Origin: Polaromonas sp.
GTDB lineage: Bacteria > Pseudomonadota > Gammaproteobacteria > Burkholderiales > Burkholderiaceae_C
Direction of reading: 5' to 3'
DNA length: 64,000 bases
Assembly: GCF_029945895.1 (NCBI RefSeq)
Contig: NZ_JAQSDL010000043.1
Span: 124,001-188,000, forward strand
Shown here: positions 42,737-52,080 of the stretch, piece after piece
Numbering within the stretch: the first letter of the stretch is position 1
Layout of the letters: every line of letters starts with the position of its first letter
The notes under the pieces: model-generated
Told to the model about the DNA's origin: nothing
Database searches by the model: none
Seen by the model: the letters and a program-made list of their open reading frames with translations, nothing else
Translations under genes and position numbers: made by a program

Positions 42737-43660
42737 CTAGGCCACCTCGGGAACAGAACTCGGTGCACCCCGGTAACGGGTGGCCTGGTCGTCGAGCCAG
42801 GCTCGAAACAACGCCAGCACCGTGTTGTCGGACTTCTGCTCCGGGTAAATGAGGTAATAACGCCGGTCGCTGACGAACGCGTGCTCGATCAGCGGCACCA
42901 GCCGGCCCTGCTTCAGATCCTCTTCAATCAGGAAACGCGGGACCAACGCCAGGCCTTGCCCGTGAATGGCCGCCTCGGTGGTGATGGAAAACAGCTCCAT
43001 GCGCGCGCCGGCCAGGTCGTTGTCGATCTGCAGGCCCAGCGATTCAAACCACTGCCGCCACGCGTAAGGCCGCGTGCTCATCTGCAGCAGCGGCAGCTGC
43101 GCCAGGTCCGCAGCTTTCAGCGTGCGCCGCGTCTTGACCAGCGCCGGGCTGCCGACCGCCACCAGCTGCTCGTCCATCAGGAAACAGGACTCGGTGCCCG
43201 GCCAGCCGGCGTCGCCCGCAAAAATCGCCGCATCCAGCGCGGTATCGGCAAACAGGAAGGGCCGCGTGCGCGACGACAGGTGCACGGCAATATCGGGGTG
43301 CTGGCGCTGGAAATCGCCGAGCCGCGGCACCAGCCATCTGGCGGCAAACGTCGGCACCACGCCGAGCTCCAGCGCACCGCCGGCGCCGCCCTTGGCCATC
43401 AGGGCCAGCGTATCGCGTTCCACATCATCGAGACGGGCACGTACGTTGCGGGCGTAGTTGGTGCCCGCTTCGGTAAGCAGGACGCCGCGTTTGGTGCGCC
43501 GGAACAGCTTGACGCTCAGGAAGTCCTCCAGGCCGGCGATCTGACGGCACACCGCACTCTGGGTGACGGCGTGCTCCTGCGCCGCCTGGGTAAAACTCTG
43601 ATGCCGCGCCGCTGATTCAAACAGCGCCAGCGCCGTGGTGGAAGGGATTTTTCGTCGCAT
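42737..43660 (-). CDS. LysR-family regulator of glutaryl-CoA genes (GcdR-like)
   Basis: This 307-residue LysR-type regulator has the N-terminal winged HTH (residues 1-62: [39 protein letters not shown]) and a C-terminal co-inducer domain. The wording is close to the GcvA/GcdR branch. It is divergent from glutaryl-CoA dehydrogenase, the standard position of the regulator that senses glutarate or glutaryl-CoA. The 188-bp divergent region should carry its T-N11-A sites. The ATG at 43660 is chosen because the HTH starts there. Confidence 0.85.
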   Translation of the reverse strand: MRRKIPSTTALALFESAARHQSFTQAAQEHAVTQSAVCRQIAGLEDFLSVKLFRRTKRGVLLTEAGTNYARNVRARLDDVERDTLALMAKGGAGGALELGVVPTFAARWLVPRLGDFQRQHPDIAVHLSSRTRPFLFADTALDAAIFAGDAGWPGTESCFLMDEQLVAVGSPALVKTRRTLKAADLAQLPLLQMSTRPYAWRQWFESLGLQIDNDLAGARMELFSITTEAAIHGQGLALVPRFLIEEDLKQGRLVPLIEHAFVSDRRYYLIYPEQKSDNTVLALFRAWLDDQATRYRGAPSSVPEVA

Positions 43661-43727
43661 GGCGGGCTCCTGCGGGGGTGGCTTGGTTGGAGTTCCATTT
43701 TTGCACAAACCCGTTCCAAATCATCGG

Positions 43728-43757
43728 TTGCGCCGGGGCGCGGGCTGAGCGTATGCT
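43728..43757 (+). promoter_or_regulatory. Possible sigma-70 promoter of gcdH
   Basis: TTGCGC (43728-43733) and TATGCT (43752-43757), 18 bp apart, lie about 92 bp before the gcdH ATG inside the divergent lysR-gcdH region. Confidence 0.3.
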
Positions 43758-43848
43758 TTACCCATCGCCACGCGTTCGCCGGTCTCCTGAGTTGCGATTT
43801 ATGCACACAGACAGGCCTTACCAATCCTTTTCCCTTTGGAGATTCCCC

Positions 43849-45039
43849 ATGCGCACCAGCCCCCAAAAAGCCAGCTTCCACTGGGCCGACCCCCTGTTGC
43901 TCGACCAGCAGCTGAGCGACGACGAACGCATGGTGCGTGACACCGCCAGCGCCTATTGCCAGGAGCAACTGGCACCGCGCGTGCTGGAAGCCTTCCGCCA
44001 TGAAAAAACCGATGTGGCGATTTTTCGCGAGATGGGCTCGCTCGGCCTGCTGGGCAGCACCATTCCCGAAGCCTACGGCGGCGCCGGCCTGAACTACGTC
44101 TGTTACGGCCTGGCCGCGCGTGAGGTCGAACGTGTCGACTCCGGCTACCGCTCCATGATGAGTGTGCAGTCCTCGCTGGTGATGGTGCCGATCAACGAGT
44201 TCGGCAACGAAGCCACGAAACAGAAATACCTGCCGAAACTGGCCACCGGCGAATGGATCGGCTGCTTCGGCCTGACCGAACCCAACCATGGCTCCGACCC
44301 CGGCAGCATGATCACGCGCGCCAAAAAGGTGGACGGCGGCTACAAGCTCTCGGGCGCCAAGATGTGGATCACCAACAGCCCGATCGCCGACGTGTTTGTG
44401 GTCTGGGCCAAGGACGACGAAGGCTCCATTCGCGGCTTTGTGCTGGAAAAAGGCTGGAAAGGCCTGAGCGCACCGGCCGTGCACGGCAAGGTCGGCCTGC
44501 GCGCGTCCATCACCGGCGAAATCGTCATGGACGAGGTGTTCTGCCCCGAGGAAAACGCCTTCCCCGAGGTGCGTGGCCTCAAGGGCCCGTTCACCTGCCT
44601 GAACTCGGCCCGTTACGGCATCGCCTGGGGCGCGCTGGGTGCAGCGGAAGATTGCTTTCACAAGGCGCGCCAATACACGCTGGACCGCAAGCAGTTCGGC
44701 CGCCCGCTGGCCGCCAACCAGCTGATCCAGAAAAAACTCGCCGACATGGAAACCGAAATCGCACTCGGCCTGCAGGGTTGCCTGCGCCTGGGCCGCATGA
44801 AGGACGAAGGCACGGCCGCGGTTGAAGTCACCTCCATCATGAAACGCAACTCCTGCGGCAAGGCGCTGGACATTGCCCGCATGGCGCGCGACATGCTGGG
44901 CGGCAACGGCATCAGCGACGAGTTCGGCGTGGCGCGCCACCTGGTCAACCTCGAAGTCGTCAACACCTACGAAGGCACACACGACGTGCATGCGCTGATC
45001 CTGGGCCGCGCCATCACTGGCATCGCCGCGTTTTCCTGA
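43849..45039 (+). CDS. gcdH: Glutaryl-CoA dehydrogenase
   Basis: This 396-residue FAD-dependent acyl-CoA dehydrogenase oxidises and decarboxylates glutaryl-CoA to crotonyl-CoA. Its wording is distinctive for Gcd[47 protein letters not shown] and the substrate-binding [16 protein letters not shown]. The catalytic base is Glu375 in [12 protein letters not shown]. The ATG at 43849 follows TTGGAGATTCCCC, a good ribosome site, which outweighs longer frames. It is divergent from a LysR gene and followed after 4 bp by a CoA-transferase, the glutarate-activating module. The route serves lysine and, here, probably nicotinate breakdown. Confidence 0.95.
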   Translation: MRTSPQKASFHWADPLLLDQQLSDDERMVRDTASAYCQEQLAPRVLEAFRHEKTDVAIFREMGSLGLLGSTIPEAYGGAGLNYVCYGLAAREVERVDSGYRSMMSVQSSLVMVPINEFGNEATKQKYLPKLATGEWIGCFGLTEPNHGSDPGSMITRAKKVDGGYKLSGAKMWITNSPIADVFVVWAKDDEGSIRGFVLEKGWKGLSAPAVHGKVGLRASITGEIVMDEVFCPEENAFPEVRGLKGPFTCLNSARYGIAWGALGAAEDCFHKARQYTLDRKQFGRPLAANQLIQKKLADMETEIALGLQGCLRLGRMKDEGTAAVEVTSIMKRNSCGKALDIARMARDMLGGNGISDEFGVARHLVNLEVVNTYEGTHDVHALILGRAITGIAAFS

Positions 45040-45043
45040 AGTC

Positions 45044-46249
45044 ATGACAGACCCCGCTGTTCGCCCGCCGCCGCTCGCCGGCGTCCGGGTGCTGGATCTG
45101 TCGCGTGTGCTCGCCGGCCCCTGGGCCGGGCAACTGCTCGCCGACCTGGGTGCCGACGTGGTGAAGGTGGAAAAACCGCAGGGCGGTGACGACACGCGCG
45201 CCTGGGGCCCGCCCTACCTGAAAGATGCGGCGGGCCGCGACACCACCGAGGCCGCCTATTTTCTTTGCGCCAACCGCAACAAACGTTCGGTTGCCATCGA
45301 CATGGCCACACCGGCAGGCCAGGCACAGGTTCGCGCCCTGGCGCAGCAGGCCGACGTGGTGCTGGAAAACTTCAAGGTTGGCGGCCTCAAGCGCTACGGG
45401 CTGGACTACGCGAGCCTGAGCGCGGCCAACCCGCGCCTGGTGTATTGCTCCATCACCGGCTTCGGCCAGACCGGCCCGTATGCGGCGCGCGCGGGTTACG
45501 ACTTCCTGATCCAGGGCATGGGCGGGCTGATGAGTGTGACTGGCCAGCCCGATGGTGAGCCAGGCGCCGGCCCGCAGAAAGTCGGCGTGGCACTGACCGA
45601 CATCATGACCGGGCTTTATGCCACGATTGCCGTGCAGGCGGCACTGGCAGAGCGTGAAACATCCGGCCTGGGACAACACATCGACCTGGCGTTGCTGGAC
45701 GTGCAGATTGCCTGCCTGGCGAACCAGGCGTCCAACTACCTGGCGGGCGGGCTGGTGCCGCGCCGCATGGGCAATGCGCATCCGAACATCGTGCCCTACC
45801 AGGCCTTCCCCACGGCCGATGGCGACATCATCCTGGCCATTGGCAATGACGGGCAGTTTGTCAAATTCTGCGAGGTCGCGGATCACCCCGAATGGTCGGC
45901 AGATGAGCGTTTTTCCACCAACGCGCAGCGTGTGGCCAACCGCGCCGTGCTGGTGCCCCTGCTGCGCCAGGCCACGGTGATGCGGACTTCGGCCGACTGG
46001 ATTGCAGCGCTGGAAGCCGCCGGTGTGCCCTGCGGCCCGATCAACCGCATTGATGAGGTGTTTGCCGACCCGCAGGTGCAATCGCGCGGCCTGCACATCA
46101 ACATGCCGCACGCGCTGGCCGGCAGTGTGCCGCTGGTGGCCAATCCGATCCGCCTGTCCGGCTCGCCGGTGGCTTACCAGCGGCCGCCGCCGCTGTTGGG
46201 CGAACACACGGCCGAGGTGCTGGCGCAGTGGCTTGGCGTGTCAAAATAA
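45044..46249 (+). CDS. CaiB/BaiF family CoA-transferase, probably succinyl-CoA:glutarate
   Basis: This 401-residue class III CoA-transferase opens GVRVLDLSRVLAGPWAGQLLADLGADVVKVE, has CANRNKRSVAIDMA and LENFKVGGLKRYGLDY, and ends in the EVLAQWLG-type helix of the family. Being 4 bp behind gcdH and under the same presumed LysR control, it most likely makes glutaryl-CoA from glutarate with succinyl-CoA, as SUGCT-like enzymes do. It differs clearly from the other CoA-transferase in the window (9692-10897). The stop codon lies at the edge of a family A repeat shared with the convergent NicB-like gene. Confidence 0.88.
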   Translation: MTDPAVRPPPLAGVRVLDLSRVLAGPWAGQLLADLGADVVKVEKPQGGDDTRAWGPPYLKDAAGRDTTEAAYFLCANRNKRSVAIDMATPAGQAQVRALAQQADVVLENFKVGGLKRYGLDYASLSAANPRLVYCSITGFGQTGPYAARAGYDFLIQGMGGLMSVTGQPDGEPGAGPQKVGVALTDIMTGLYATIAVQAALAERETSGLGQHIDLALLDVQIACLANQASNYLAGGLVPRRMGNAHPNIVPYQAFPTADGDIILAIGNDGQFVKFCEVADHPEWSADERFSTNAQRVANRAVLVPLLRQATVMRTSADWIAALEAAGVPCGPINRIDEVFADPQVQSRGLHINMPHALAGSVPLVANPIRLSGSPVAYQRPPPLLGEHTAEVLAQWLGVSK

Positions 46250-46299
46250 GCTCTAGCCCAATACTGGCGTGCGCCAGCAGCTACTTATTCGATAGCAAA
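46250..46299. repeat. Family A dispersed repeat between gcd module and NicB-like gene
   Basis: Reverse copy with CTAGCCCAATACTGGCGTG, GCGCCAGCAGCTACTTATT and ATAGC (46292-46296). It provides the last codons (LLSNK) and the TAG stop of the convergent molybdopterin/cytochrome gene, and begins directly after the CoA-transferase stop. Confidence 0.75.
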
Positions 46300-49200
46300 C
46301 CAGCTGTACCCTCATGGCTTCCTGCTGTGGCGCGCAAGCGGGACACGGCGGCCGGCAGGTCTTTCCAGGCAGGCTGCCCCGGCGCAAACCGGCTGCGCAT
46401 GTAGCTTGCCAGCGTGGCAATCTGGTCGTCGTCCAGGCTGTGGCGGAAAGCCGGCATGAAACCAATCTCTGTCGTTGCGGGCGCGCGAATGCCGTCCAGA
46501 ATCACGCGAACCAGGTTGTCAGGCCGCTCGCTGTGCAGCTTGCTGTTCAGGGCCAGCGGTGTGTTGACACCCAGCAGCTTGGGGCCGTCGCCGTCATGGT
46601 GGCAGGAGGCGCAGGCGCCGTTGAACAGGCGCTGGCCAGGACCGGGCAGCGCCGCGCCGCTTTGCTGCGCCGCCAGCACCACCTGCCGTACACGTTCAGC
46701 ACTTTCGGGCTCGGCCAGGGGGCGATTGAACGAGCTCAGGTAGCTGGCCATGGCGCGGATATCGTCATCGGGCAAGGCCCCGAGTTCTCTGACCACCGGA
46801 CCCATGGGCCCCGCAGCGGCGCCGTGCTGCAGGCTGTAGCCGCTGCGCAGGTAGCGGTACAGCTCGCCCGAGGTCCAGGGTACCGGCGCGCGTGACAGGG
46901 CCGTCAGCGCGGGCGCCTCCCATCCATCGACCACGGCACCGGAGAGGAAGGCCGGGCCGTCACGTTCGGCGCCCAGCGCATTGCGCGGCGTGTGGCAGGC
47001 GCTGCAATGGCCCAGGCCATTGACCAGGTAGGCGCCGCGGTTCCATTCGACGGTTTGGGCCGGATTCGCCTGGTAGGGCGACGGGTCATGGAACATCGCA
47101 TTCCACATCGCCATCAGGGGACGCACATTGAAGGGGAATGTCAGCTGCGTGGCGGGCGTCTTCGAAGACACGGCCGGCTGGACCATCAGCCAGGCATACA
47201 GCGCGGTCAGGTCGTCGTCACTGGTTTTGGCAAAGGCCGTGTAGGGAAAAGCCGGGTACAGGTGGTGGCCATCGCGCGAGATGCCTTCACGCATGGCACG
47301 CTGGAAGGCGCTGAAGGACCACAGGCCGATGCCGGTCTGGGCATCGGGCGTGAGATTGGTGGTGACTATTTTTCCGAAGGGCGTGTCCATGGCGCGGCCG
47401 CCCGCATTCGGGATGCCACCGGGCGCGGTGTGGCACACCACACAATCACCAGCCGCCGCCAGTTGCCGGCCACGTTCAATCGTCGCCGCGGTGTAAATCG
47501 ATGAACCGCCGGACAACACCGGCGCAATCGCAGGACGCCAGCCCAGCAGCGCAGCGGCCAGACCAAACACCCCTGCCAGCATCGCGCCGGCACGCGACCA
47601 CCGGCCCAGGCCCCGGGGCCAGGGCGCGTTGTCGGGCGGGCGGACCAACGCGGGCGGTGCGACCAGGGCCGGCGCCACAGAGGTCACCGGATCGGGCGCC
47701 GGCTGTAACGCGGCACGCACCACTTCCGCGGTGAAAGGTGGCTGGCGAAAGCGCACGCCGGTCGCGTCAAAAATGGCATTGGCAATGGCGGCGGTACCCG
47801 GCACCGACGAGGACTCTCCCGCGCCCAGCGGCGGCTCGCCCGGGCGCGCCATGGTCACCACCTCGATCACCGGTACATCCCGGAAACTCAGGATGGGGTA
47901 GCTGCCCCATTCCAGGCTGGCCACGGTGTTCGTCTTCGGGTTCAAGGTCACCTGCTCGGTCAGCGCCCGGCTGGTGGTCTGCACCACGTTGCCATGGATC
48001 TGGTGCTGCACTCCTGCGGGGTTGATCAGGGTGCCGGCGTCATGGCCCACCACCACGCGCCTGACCTGCACCTCACCGGTTTTCCGGTTGACCTCGACGT
48101 CAGCGACCCAGGCGGCCCAGGCCGCCCCATAACCCGGCCACTTGCTGTGCACATAACGCGCGTAAGCCACACCCTGGCCGTGAACGATGTCGGACGCCTC
48201 GCCTTGCTCCCCCGCCTGTTGCTGCGGCTGGGTATGGACTTTCCAGCCGGCGCGGTCGGCCGTGGCGCGCAGCAGTTCGGCGGCACGTGGCTCGCTCAGG
48301 TAACGCAGCCGGAACTCGACCGGGTCCACGCCGGCGGCCGTGGCCAGCTCGTCAATGTAGGACTCGTGCGCAAAGGAATTGGGCAGGGCCGACACACCAC
48401 GCAGCCAGGAGGCGCGCAGCATGGGCGGCATGTCGTTGACCGACACGCGCAGGTTCTCGTAGTCGTAAGGCGGGCGGGCGCTGCGGTCGCCCATCTCGTA
48501 GGCGCGCGCCACCGGCTCGACGGTGCGTGTGAGCAACAGCGCCAGCGTCGGCGCCCCATTGGACGGGTAAGAGGTCTGGAAGTCGTAAGCGGCGACCGAG
48601 CCGTCGGCATTCAAGCCGCCGTTGACCTGCATCAGTTGGGCCGCGCCCTTGGGCTCCCAGGCATGCTCCTGCTCGCGCGTCAGTTGCACCCGCACCGGCG
48701 CACCGACCGCGCGCGAGAGCAGGGCCGCATCGGCCGCCACATCGTCGGCGCAGTTGCGTCCGTAGCAGCCAGCCGCCTCCATGCGGATCACGTCGATGGC
48801 CGTGTCCGGCAGGCCCATGAGGCGCGACAGGTCGGCGCGCAGCACGTGCGGGTTCTGGCTACCGGCCCAGACTGTCAGGCGGTGTTCCGCCGCCGGGCCG
48901 CTCCCAAGCCGGGACGCGGCCCCCTCGGGGGGCAGTGAGCCACACACAGTGGGCGAGTGTGGGGGCTCTTTAGCCTGCCAGTCCGCCAGCGCGCAAGACG
49001 GGCCGATGGACCCGTGCATTTGATAAGGCCAGACGTAGTTGCGTGGCAAACGCTGTGCCGCGCCCGCCATCGCGGCATCCACATCGCCTTCGTCAATCAG
49101 CTTGCGCTGCGTTGCCGGGTTGGCGCGGATGGCGCCTTCCAGATCATCGAGCTTCGTCAAACCTGGCCATGGCTTCCACTGGACGCGCAGCTCGCGCAGT

Positions 49201-50048
49201 GCCTGCTCGGCGTGTTCCTCGCGCTCAGCGACGATGCCGATGAAATCGCGGATGACCACGACCGCCCGGATGCCTGGAATGTGGGCGATCGACGATTCGT
49301 CCACAGCCTCCAGCGTGTTGCCAATGAAGTCGCCATGGTCGGCCCCGGCATAGGGCGGGCGCACCACGCGGCCGTGCAGCATGCCCGGCACGCGCATGTC
49401 GTGAACAAAGGTCAACGCTCCGGTGGCCTTGGCTGGTATGTCCACCCGCGCCGTGCTGGTGCCGACGATGCGGTAGTCCTGCGGGGACTTCAGCGGCGAG
49501 TCCAGCGCCAGCGAAAGCTCCACATGCTGCCCGGCCACCAGCGCGCCGTAAGCCACTGACCGGCCGTCACTGCCGATCACCGACACCTGGCCGTCACGGA
49601 CCGTCAGCAGCGCCCTGTCCACCTGCAGCACACCGGCGGCCCGGTCCACCAGCCAGGCGCGCGCCTGGGCTGCCGCCGCCCGCAGCGGCACCGAGTGAAT
49701 CTGTATCGATGCACTGGCAATCGTGGCGCCCTGGTTCGGCGCGCGGCTGGTATCACCCAGCACCATGTTGATACGGGCCAGCGCCACATCGAGCTCTTCC
49801 GCGACGATCTGGCCAAGCGCGGTGCGAATGCCGGTGCCCAGGTCCACGTGGCCGTTCAGGGCCGTGACGCTGCCGTCATCCCAGACAGCGAGCAGTATCT
49901 CCACGCCCTCCAGCGGATTGCCACTGACCAGCGCGGGCTGGCCCGGCGCGGGCGCCGGCGCAGGTGGGGGCTCGCGCGTGACCAGCAACACACCCCCTGC
50001 CGCATGAAAGTCGGCACGGGTGAGCGGGGTGTCCGCGCGGCGCGTCAT
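46281..50048 (-). CDS. NicB-like molybdopterin hydroxylase fused to tri-haem cytochrome c
   Basis: This 1255-residue protein has a xanthine-dehydrogenase-family molybdopterin domain (about 20-790; GAGESSSVPGTAAIANAIFDATG near its end). A transmembrane or linker segment follows near 835-855, then a cytochrome c part with three CxxCH haem sites (about residues 868, 1015, 1146). This fused layout is that of NicB of aerobic nicotinate hydroxylase, which passes electrons from nicotinate to the respiratory chain while forming 6-hydroxynicotinate. The [2Fe-2S] partner overlaps its start by ATGA. A family B insert (about residues 359-384) interrupts the molybdopterin domain in frame. The substrate is inferred from the nicotinamidase and the downstream pathway genes. 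Confidence 0.85.
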   Translation of the reverse strand: MTRRADTPLTRADFHAAGGVLLVTREPPPAPAPAPGQPALVSGNPLEGVEILLAVWDDGSVTALNGHVDLGTGIRTALGQIVAEELDVALARINMVLGDTSRAPNQGATIASASIQIHSVPLRAAAAQARAWLVDRAAGVLQVDRALLTVRDGQVSVIGSDGRSVAYGALVAGQHVELSLALDSPLKSPQDYRIVGTSTARVDIPAKATGALTFVHDMRVPGMLHGRVVRPPYAGADHGDFIGNTLEAVDESSIAHIPGIRAVVVIRDFIGIVAEREEHAEQALRELRVQWKPWPGLTKLDDLEGAIRANPATQRKLIDEGDVDAAMAGAAQRLPRNYVWPYQMHGSIGPSCALADWQAKEPPHSPTVCGSLPPEGAASRLGSGPAAEHRLTVWAGSQNPHVLRADLSRLMGLPDTAIDVIRMEAAGCYGRNCADDVAADAALLSRAVGAPVRVQLTREQEHAWEPKGAAQLMQVNGGLNADGSVAAYDFQTSYPSNGAPTLALLLTRTVEPVARAYEMGDRSARPPYDYENLRVSVNDMPPMLRASWLRGVSALPNSFAHESYIDELATAAGVDPVEFRLRYLSEPRAAELLRATADRAGWKVHTQPQQQAGEQGEASDIVHGQGVAYARYVHSKWPGYGAAWAAWVADVEVNRKTGEVQVRRVVVGHDAGTLINPAGVQHQIHGNVVQTTSRALTEQVTLNPKTNTVASLEWGSYPILSFRDVPVIEVVTMARPGEPPLGAGESSSVPGTAAIANAIFDATGVRFRQPPFTAEVVRAALQPAPDPVTSVAPALVAPPALVRPPDNAPWPRGLGRWSRAGAMLAGVFGLAAALLGWRPAIAPVLSGGSSIYTAATIERGRQLAAAGDCVVCHTAPGGIPNAGGRAMDTPFGKIVTTNLTPDAQTGIGLWSFSAFQRAMREGISRDGHHLYPAFPYTAFAKTSDDDLTALYAWLMVQPAVSSKTPATQLTFPFNVRPLMAMWNAMFHDPSPYQANPAQTVEWNRGAYLVNGLGHCSACHTPRNALGAERDGPAFLSGAVVDGWEAPALTALSRAPVPWTSGELYRYLRSGYSLQHGAAAGPMGPVVRELGALPDDDIRAMASYLSSFNRPLAEPESAERVRQVVLAAQQSGAALPGPGQRLFNGACASCHHDGDGPKLLGVNTPLALNSKLHSERPDNLVRVILDGIRAPATTEIGFMPAFRHSLDDDQIATLASYMRSRFAPGQPAWKDLPAAVSRLRATAGSHEGTAGLLSNK
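48896..48973. repeat. Family B dispersed repeat, in-frame copy inside the NicB-like gene
   Basis: Plus-strand order GCCGCTCCCAAGCCGGG, CGGCCCCCTCGGGGGGCAG, then GAGTGTGGGGGCTC, the inverse of the copy in icmF with the same 19-base core. It adds about 26 residues (KEPPHSPTVCGSLPPEG...) without a stop. Confidence 0.85.
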
Positions 50049-50542
50049 GGCCGGGGGCCCGGGGCACCAGCCCGCCGCAAGAGTTCTGCCGCACGCCGCA
50101 CCGCATTCATGATCTCCAGATGGGTACCGCAACGGCAGAGGTTGCCGGACAGTTCGCGGCGTATCTCTTCATCCGTCGGATCCGGCTTGCGCGCCAGCAG
50201 CGCCACCGTCATCATGATCATGCCGCTCAGACAGTAACCGCACTGGGCCGCCTGCTCGTCGATAAAAGCCTGCTGCACCGGATGCAGCGCCTCGAGAGAC
50301 CCCAGGCCTTCCAGCGTGGTGATCTCGCGGCCGGCCACGCCGCTGGCCGGGATCACGCAGGCGCGCGCGGCCACGCCGTCCACCAGCACCGTGCAGGCTC
50401 CGCATTCACCCAGGCCACAGCCGTATTTGGGGCTGTTGAGTTCCAGGTCGTTGCGCAGCGCCCCCAGCAGAGAGGCCTGCGGCGAAACCGTCAGCGTGTG
50501 CGTCAAGCGGTTGACGCTAAAGGTCACGACCTGCGGATTCAT
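50045..50542 (-). CDS. [2Fe-2S] subunit of the molybdopterin hydroxylase (NicA-like)
   Basis: This 165-residue small subunit has two [2Fe-2S] domains: a plant-ferredoxin-type cluster (Cys42, Cys47, Cys50, Cys62 in YGCGLGECGAC...RAC) and a C-terminal helical domain (CGYC...LCRCGTH). It transfers electrons between the molybdenum site and the haems of its partner, whose start it overlaps by 4 bp. The length equals that of NicA and related IorA-type subunits. The ATG at 50542 is the only ATG that keeps a full first strand; no clear ribosome site is visible. Confidence 0.9.
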   Translation of the reverse strand: MNPQVVTFSVNRLTHTLTVSPQASLLGALRNDLELNSPKYGCGLGECGACTVLVDGVAARACVIPASGVAGREITTLEGLGSLEALHPVQQAFIDEQAAQCGYCLSGMIMMTVALLARKPDPTDEEIRRELSGNLCRCGTHLEIMNAVRRAAELLRRAGAPGPRP

Positions 50543-50570
50543 TGAATGCAGGAGCAAGTCAGGTCGCGCT

Positions 50571-51296
50571 TCAGGCCAGGTCGGTGGACTGGATGCGTTT
50601 GACGCCCTTGGCCGTCATCTGTTTCCAGGCTGCGGCCAGCGATCCGTTCAGGTCAATGGCGCGCGTGGCATCCTCGATCACATAGACTTCGAGGCCCGCC
50701 TTGCGCGCATCCATCGCCGTCCAGGCGACGCAGAAATCGGTCGCCAGCCCGGTCACAAACACCTTTTTGATGCCGCGCTGTTTGAGGTAGCCGCCCAGGC
50801 CGGTTGGTGTCTTGCCGTCGGCTTCGGTGAAGGCCGAATAGCTGTCCACTTCCTGGTGGTAGCCCTTGCGCACAATGACCTGGGCCGTGGGCAGCGACAG
50901 GTCCTTGTGCAGGGCCGCGTCGTCCGTCCCCTGCACGCAGTGGTCAGGCCAGAGCACCTGGTTGCCATAGGCCAGTTTTTTGACTTCGAAGGGCTTCTTT
51001 CCCGCGTGGGTGCTGGCAAAGGACGCATGGCCCTTGGTGTGCCAGTCCTGCGTGATCACGATGTTCTCGAAAGCCGCGGCGAGTTTATTGATGACCGGAA
51101 CCACCTCTTCGCCGCCCTTGACCGGCAGCGTGCCGCCGGTCACGAAACAGTTCTGCACATCAACAACAATCAGCGCGCTTTTGGCGTCAGGCTTGATGCC
51201 GGCGGCCATGGCCACGCGGCCTGCCAGGCCGGCAGCCGCCACGAGGCCGGCGCCGGACAGGGTTTTCAACAGGGTTCTGCGGGTAGCTGGATGCAT
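50571..51296 (-). CDS. Nicotinamidase with twin-arginine export signal (PncA-like)
   Basis: This 241-residue isochorismatase-fold amidase has the nicotinamidase triad Asp46, Lys144 and Cys189 (VTGLATDFCVAWTAMDARKAG) and metal ligands Asp84, His86 and His90 (DWHTKGH). It should hydrolyse nicotinamide to nicotinate. Unlike the usual cytosolic PncA, it starts with a Tat-type leader (ATRRTLLKTLSGAGLVAAAGLAG, residues 1-31), so it acts in the periplasm. AAGGAG nine bases before ATG 51296 is a strong start signal. The gene lies between the hydroxylase and a Liv-type importer, and so supplies nicotinate at the cell envelope. Confidence 0.88.
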   Translation of the reverse strand: MHPATRRTLLKTLSGAGLVAAAGLAGRVAMAAGIKPDAKSALIVVDVQNCFVTGGTLPVKGGEEVVPVINKLAAAFENIVITQDWHTKGHASFASTHAGKKPFEVKKLAYGNQVLWPDHCVQGTDDAALHKDLSLPTAQVIVRKGYHQEVDSYSAFTEADGKTPTGLGGYLKQRGIKKVFVTGLATDFCVAWTAMDARKAGLEVYVIEDATRAIDLNGSLAAAWKQMTAKGVKRIQSTDLA

Positions 51297-51342
51297 GATG
51301 GGATCTCCTTGAAACGGGTTAAGACAACACGACACCGGCGCA

Positions 51343-52080
51343 CTAAACGCTGAGATAGGCGCGCCGCACCTCTTCGTTGGCCGACAGTTCGGCCATGGAA
51401 CCCTCGTAACGGATCTGGCCCTTCTCGAGCACATAGGCCCGGTCCGACACCAGCTCCGCAAAATGCATGTTCTGTTCAGACAGCAGGATGCTGACGCCCT
51501 GCGACTTGAGCTCCAGGATCATGTGCGCCATCTGCTCGACAATCACCGGCGCCACCCCTTCGGAGGGCTCATCCAGCAGCACCAGGTAGGGGTTGCCCAT
51601 CAGGGTGCGCGCTACCGTCAGCATCTGCTGCTCGCCGCCGCTCATGCGGCCTCCCTGGCGGTCCGGCATCTCGCCGAGGTTCGGGAACAGCTTGAACAGC
51701 CGCTCGGGCGTCCAGACCGGCGCTTCACTGCCGTCCGGCCAGCGGCGTGGCGGCTGGCGCCCCACTTCCAGGTTCTCCATCACCGTCAGGTCGGTGAAGA
51801 TGCGCCTGTCTTCCGGCACAAAACCCAGACCCATGCGCGCCGCATGGTGGGGTTCGCTTTTTGAAATGTCGGTCCCGAGGAAGGAAACACTGCCGCGCCG
51901 CTTGTCCAGCATGCCGATCAGCGTTTTGAGCGTCGTCGATTTCCCGGCGCCGTTGCGCCCCATCAGGGCCACCACCTCGCCACGCCGCACCTCGATGCCC
52001 ACGTCATAGAGGATCTGGGCGGCGCCATACCAGGCGCACAGGCCCTGGGCCTGCAGCAGGACTTGATTCACGGCGCTCAT
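51343..52080 (-). CDS. ABC ATPase, LivF type
   Basis: This 245-residue cytosolic ATPase of a branched-chain-amino-acid/aromatic-type importer has Walker A GRNGAGKST (about 41-49), signature MSGGEQQML and Walker B LLLDEPSEG. The final part SILLSEQNMHFAEL is typical of LivF. Its start overlaps the LivG-type stop by 4 bp (ATGA), so the ATPase pair is co-translated. It belongs to a five-part importer encoded in order from the binding protein at 56112 down to here, set in the nicotinate island. Transport of nicotinate or nicotinamide is therefore the likely, but unproven, task. Confidence 0.9.
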   Translation of the reverse strand: MSAVNQVLLQAQGLCAWYGAAQILYDVGIEVRRGEVVALMGRNGAGKSTTLKTLIGMLDKRRGSVSFLGTDISKSEPHHAARMGLGFVPEDRRIFTDLTVMENLEVGRQPPRRWPDGSEAPVWTPERLFKLFPNLGEMPDRQGGRMSGGEQQMLTVARTLMGNPYLVLLDEPSEGVAPVIVEQMAHMILELKSQGVSILLSEQNMHFAELVSDRAYVLEKGQIRYEGSMAELSANEEVRRAYLSV

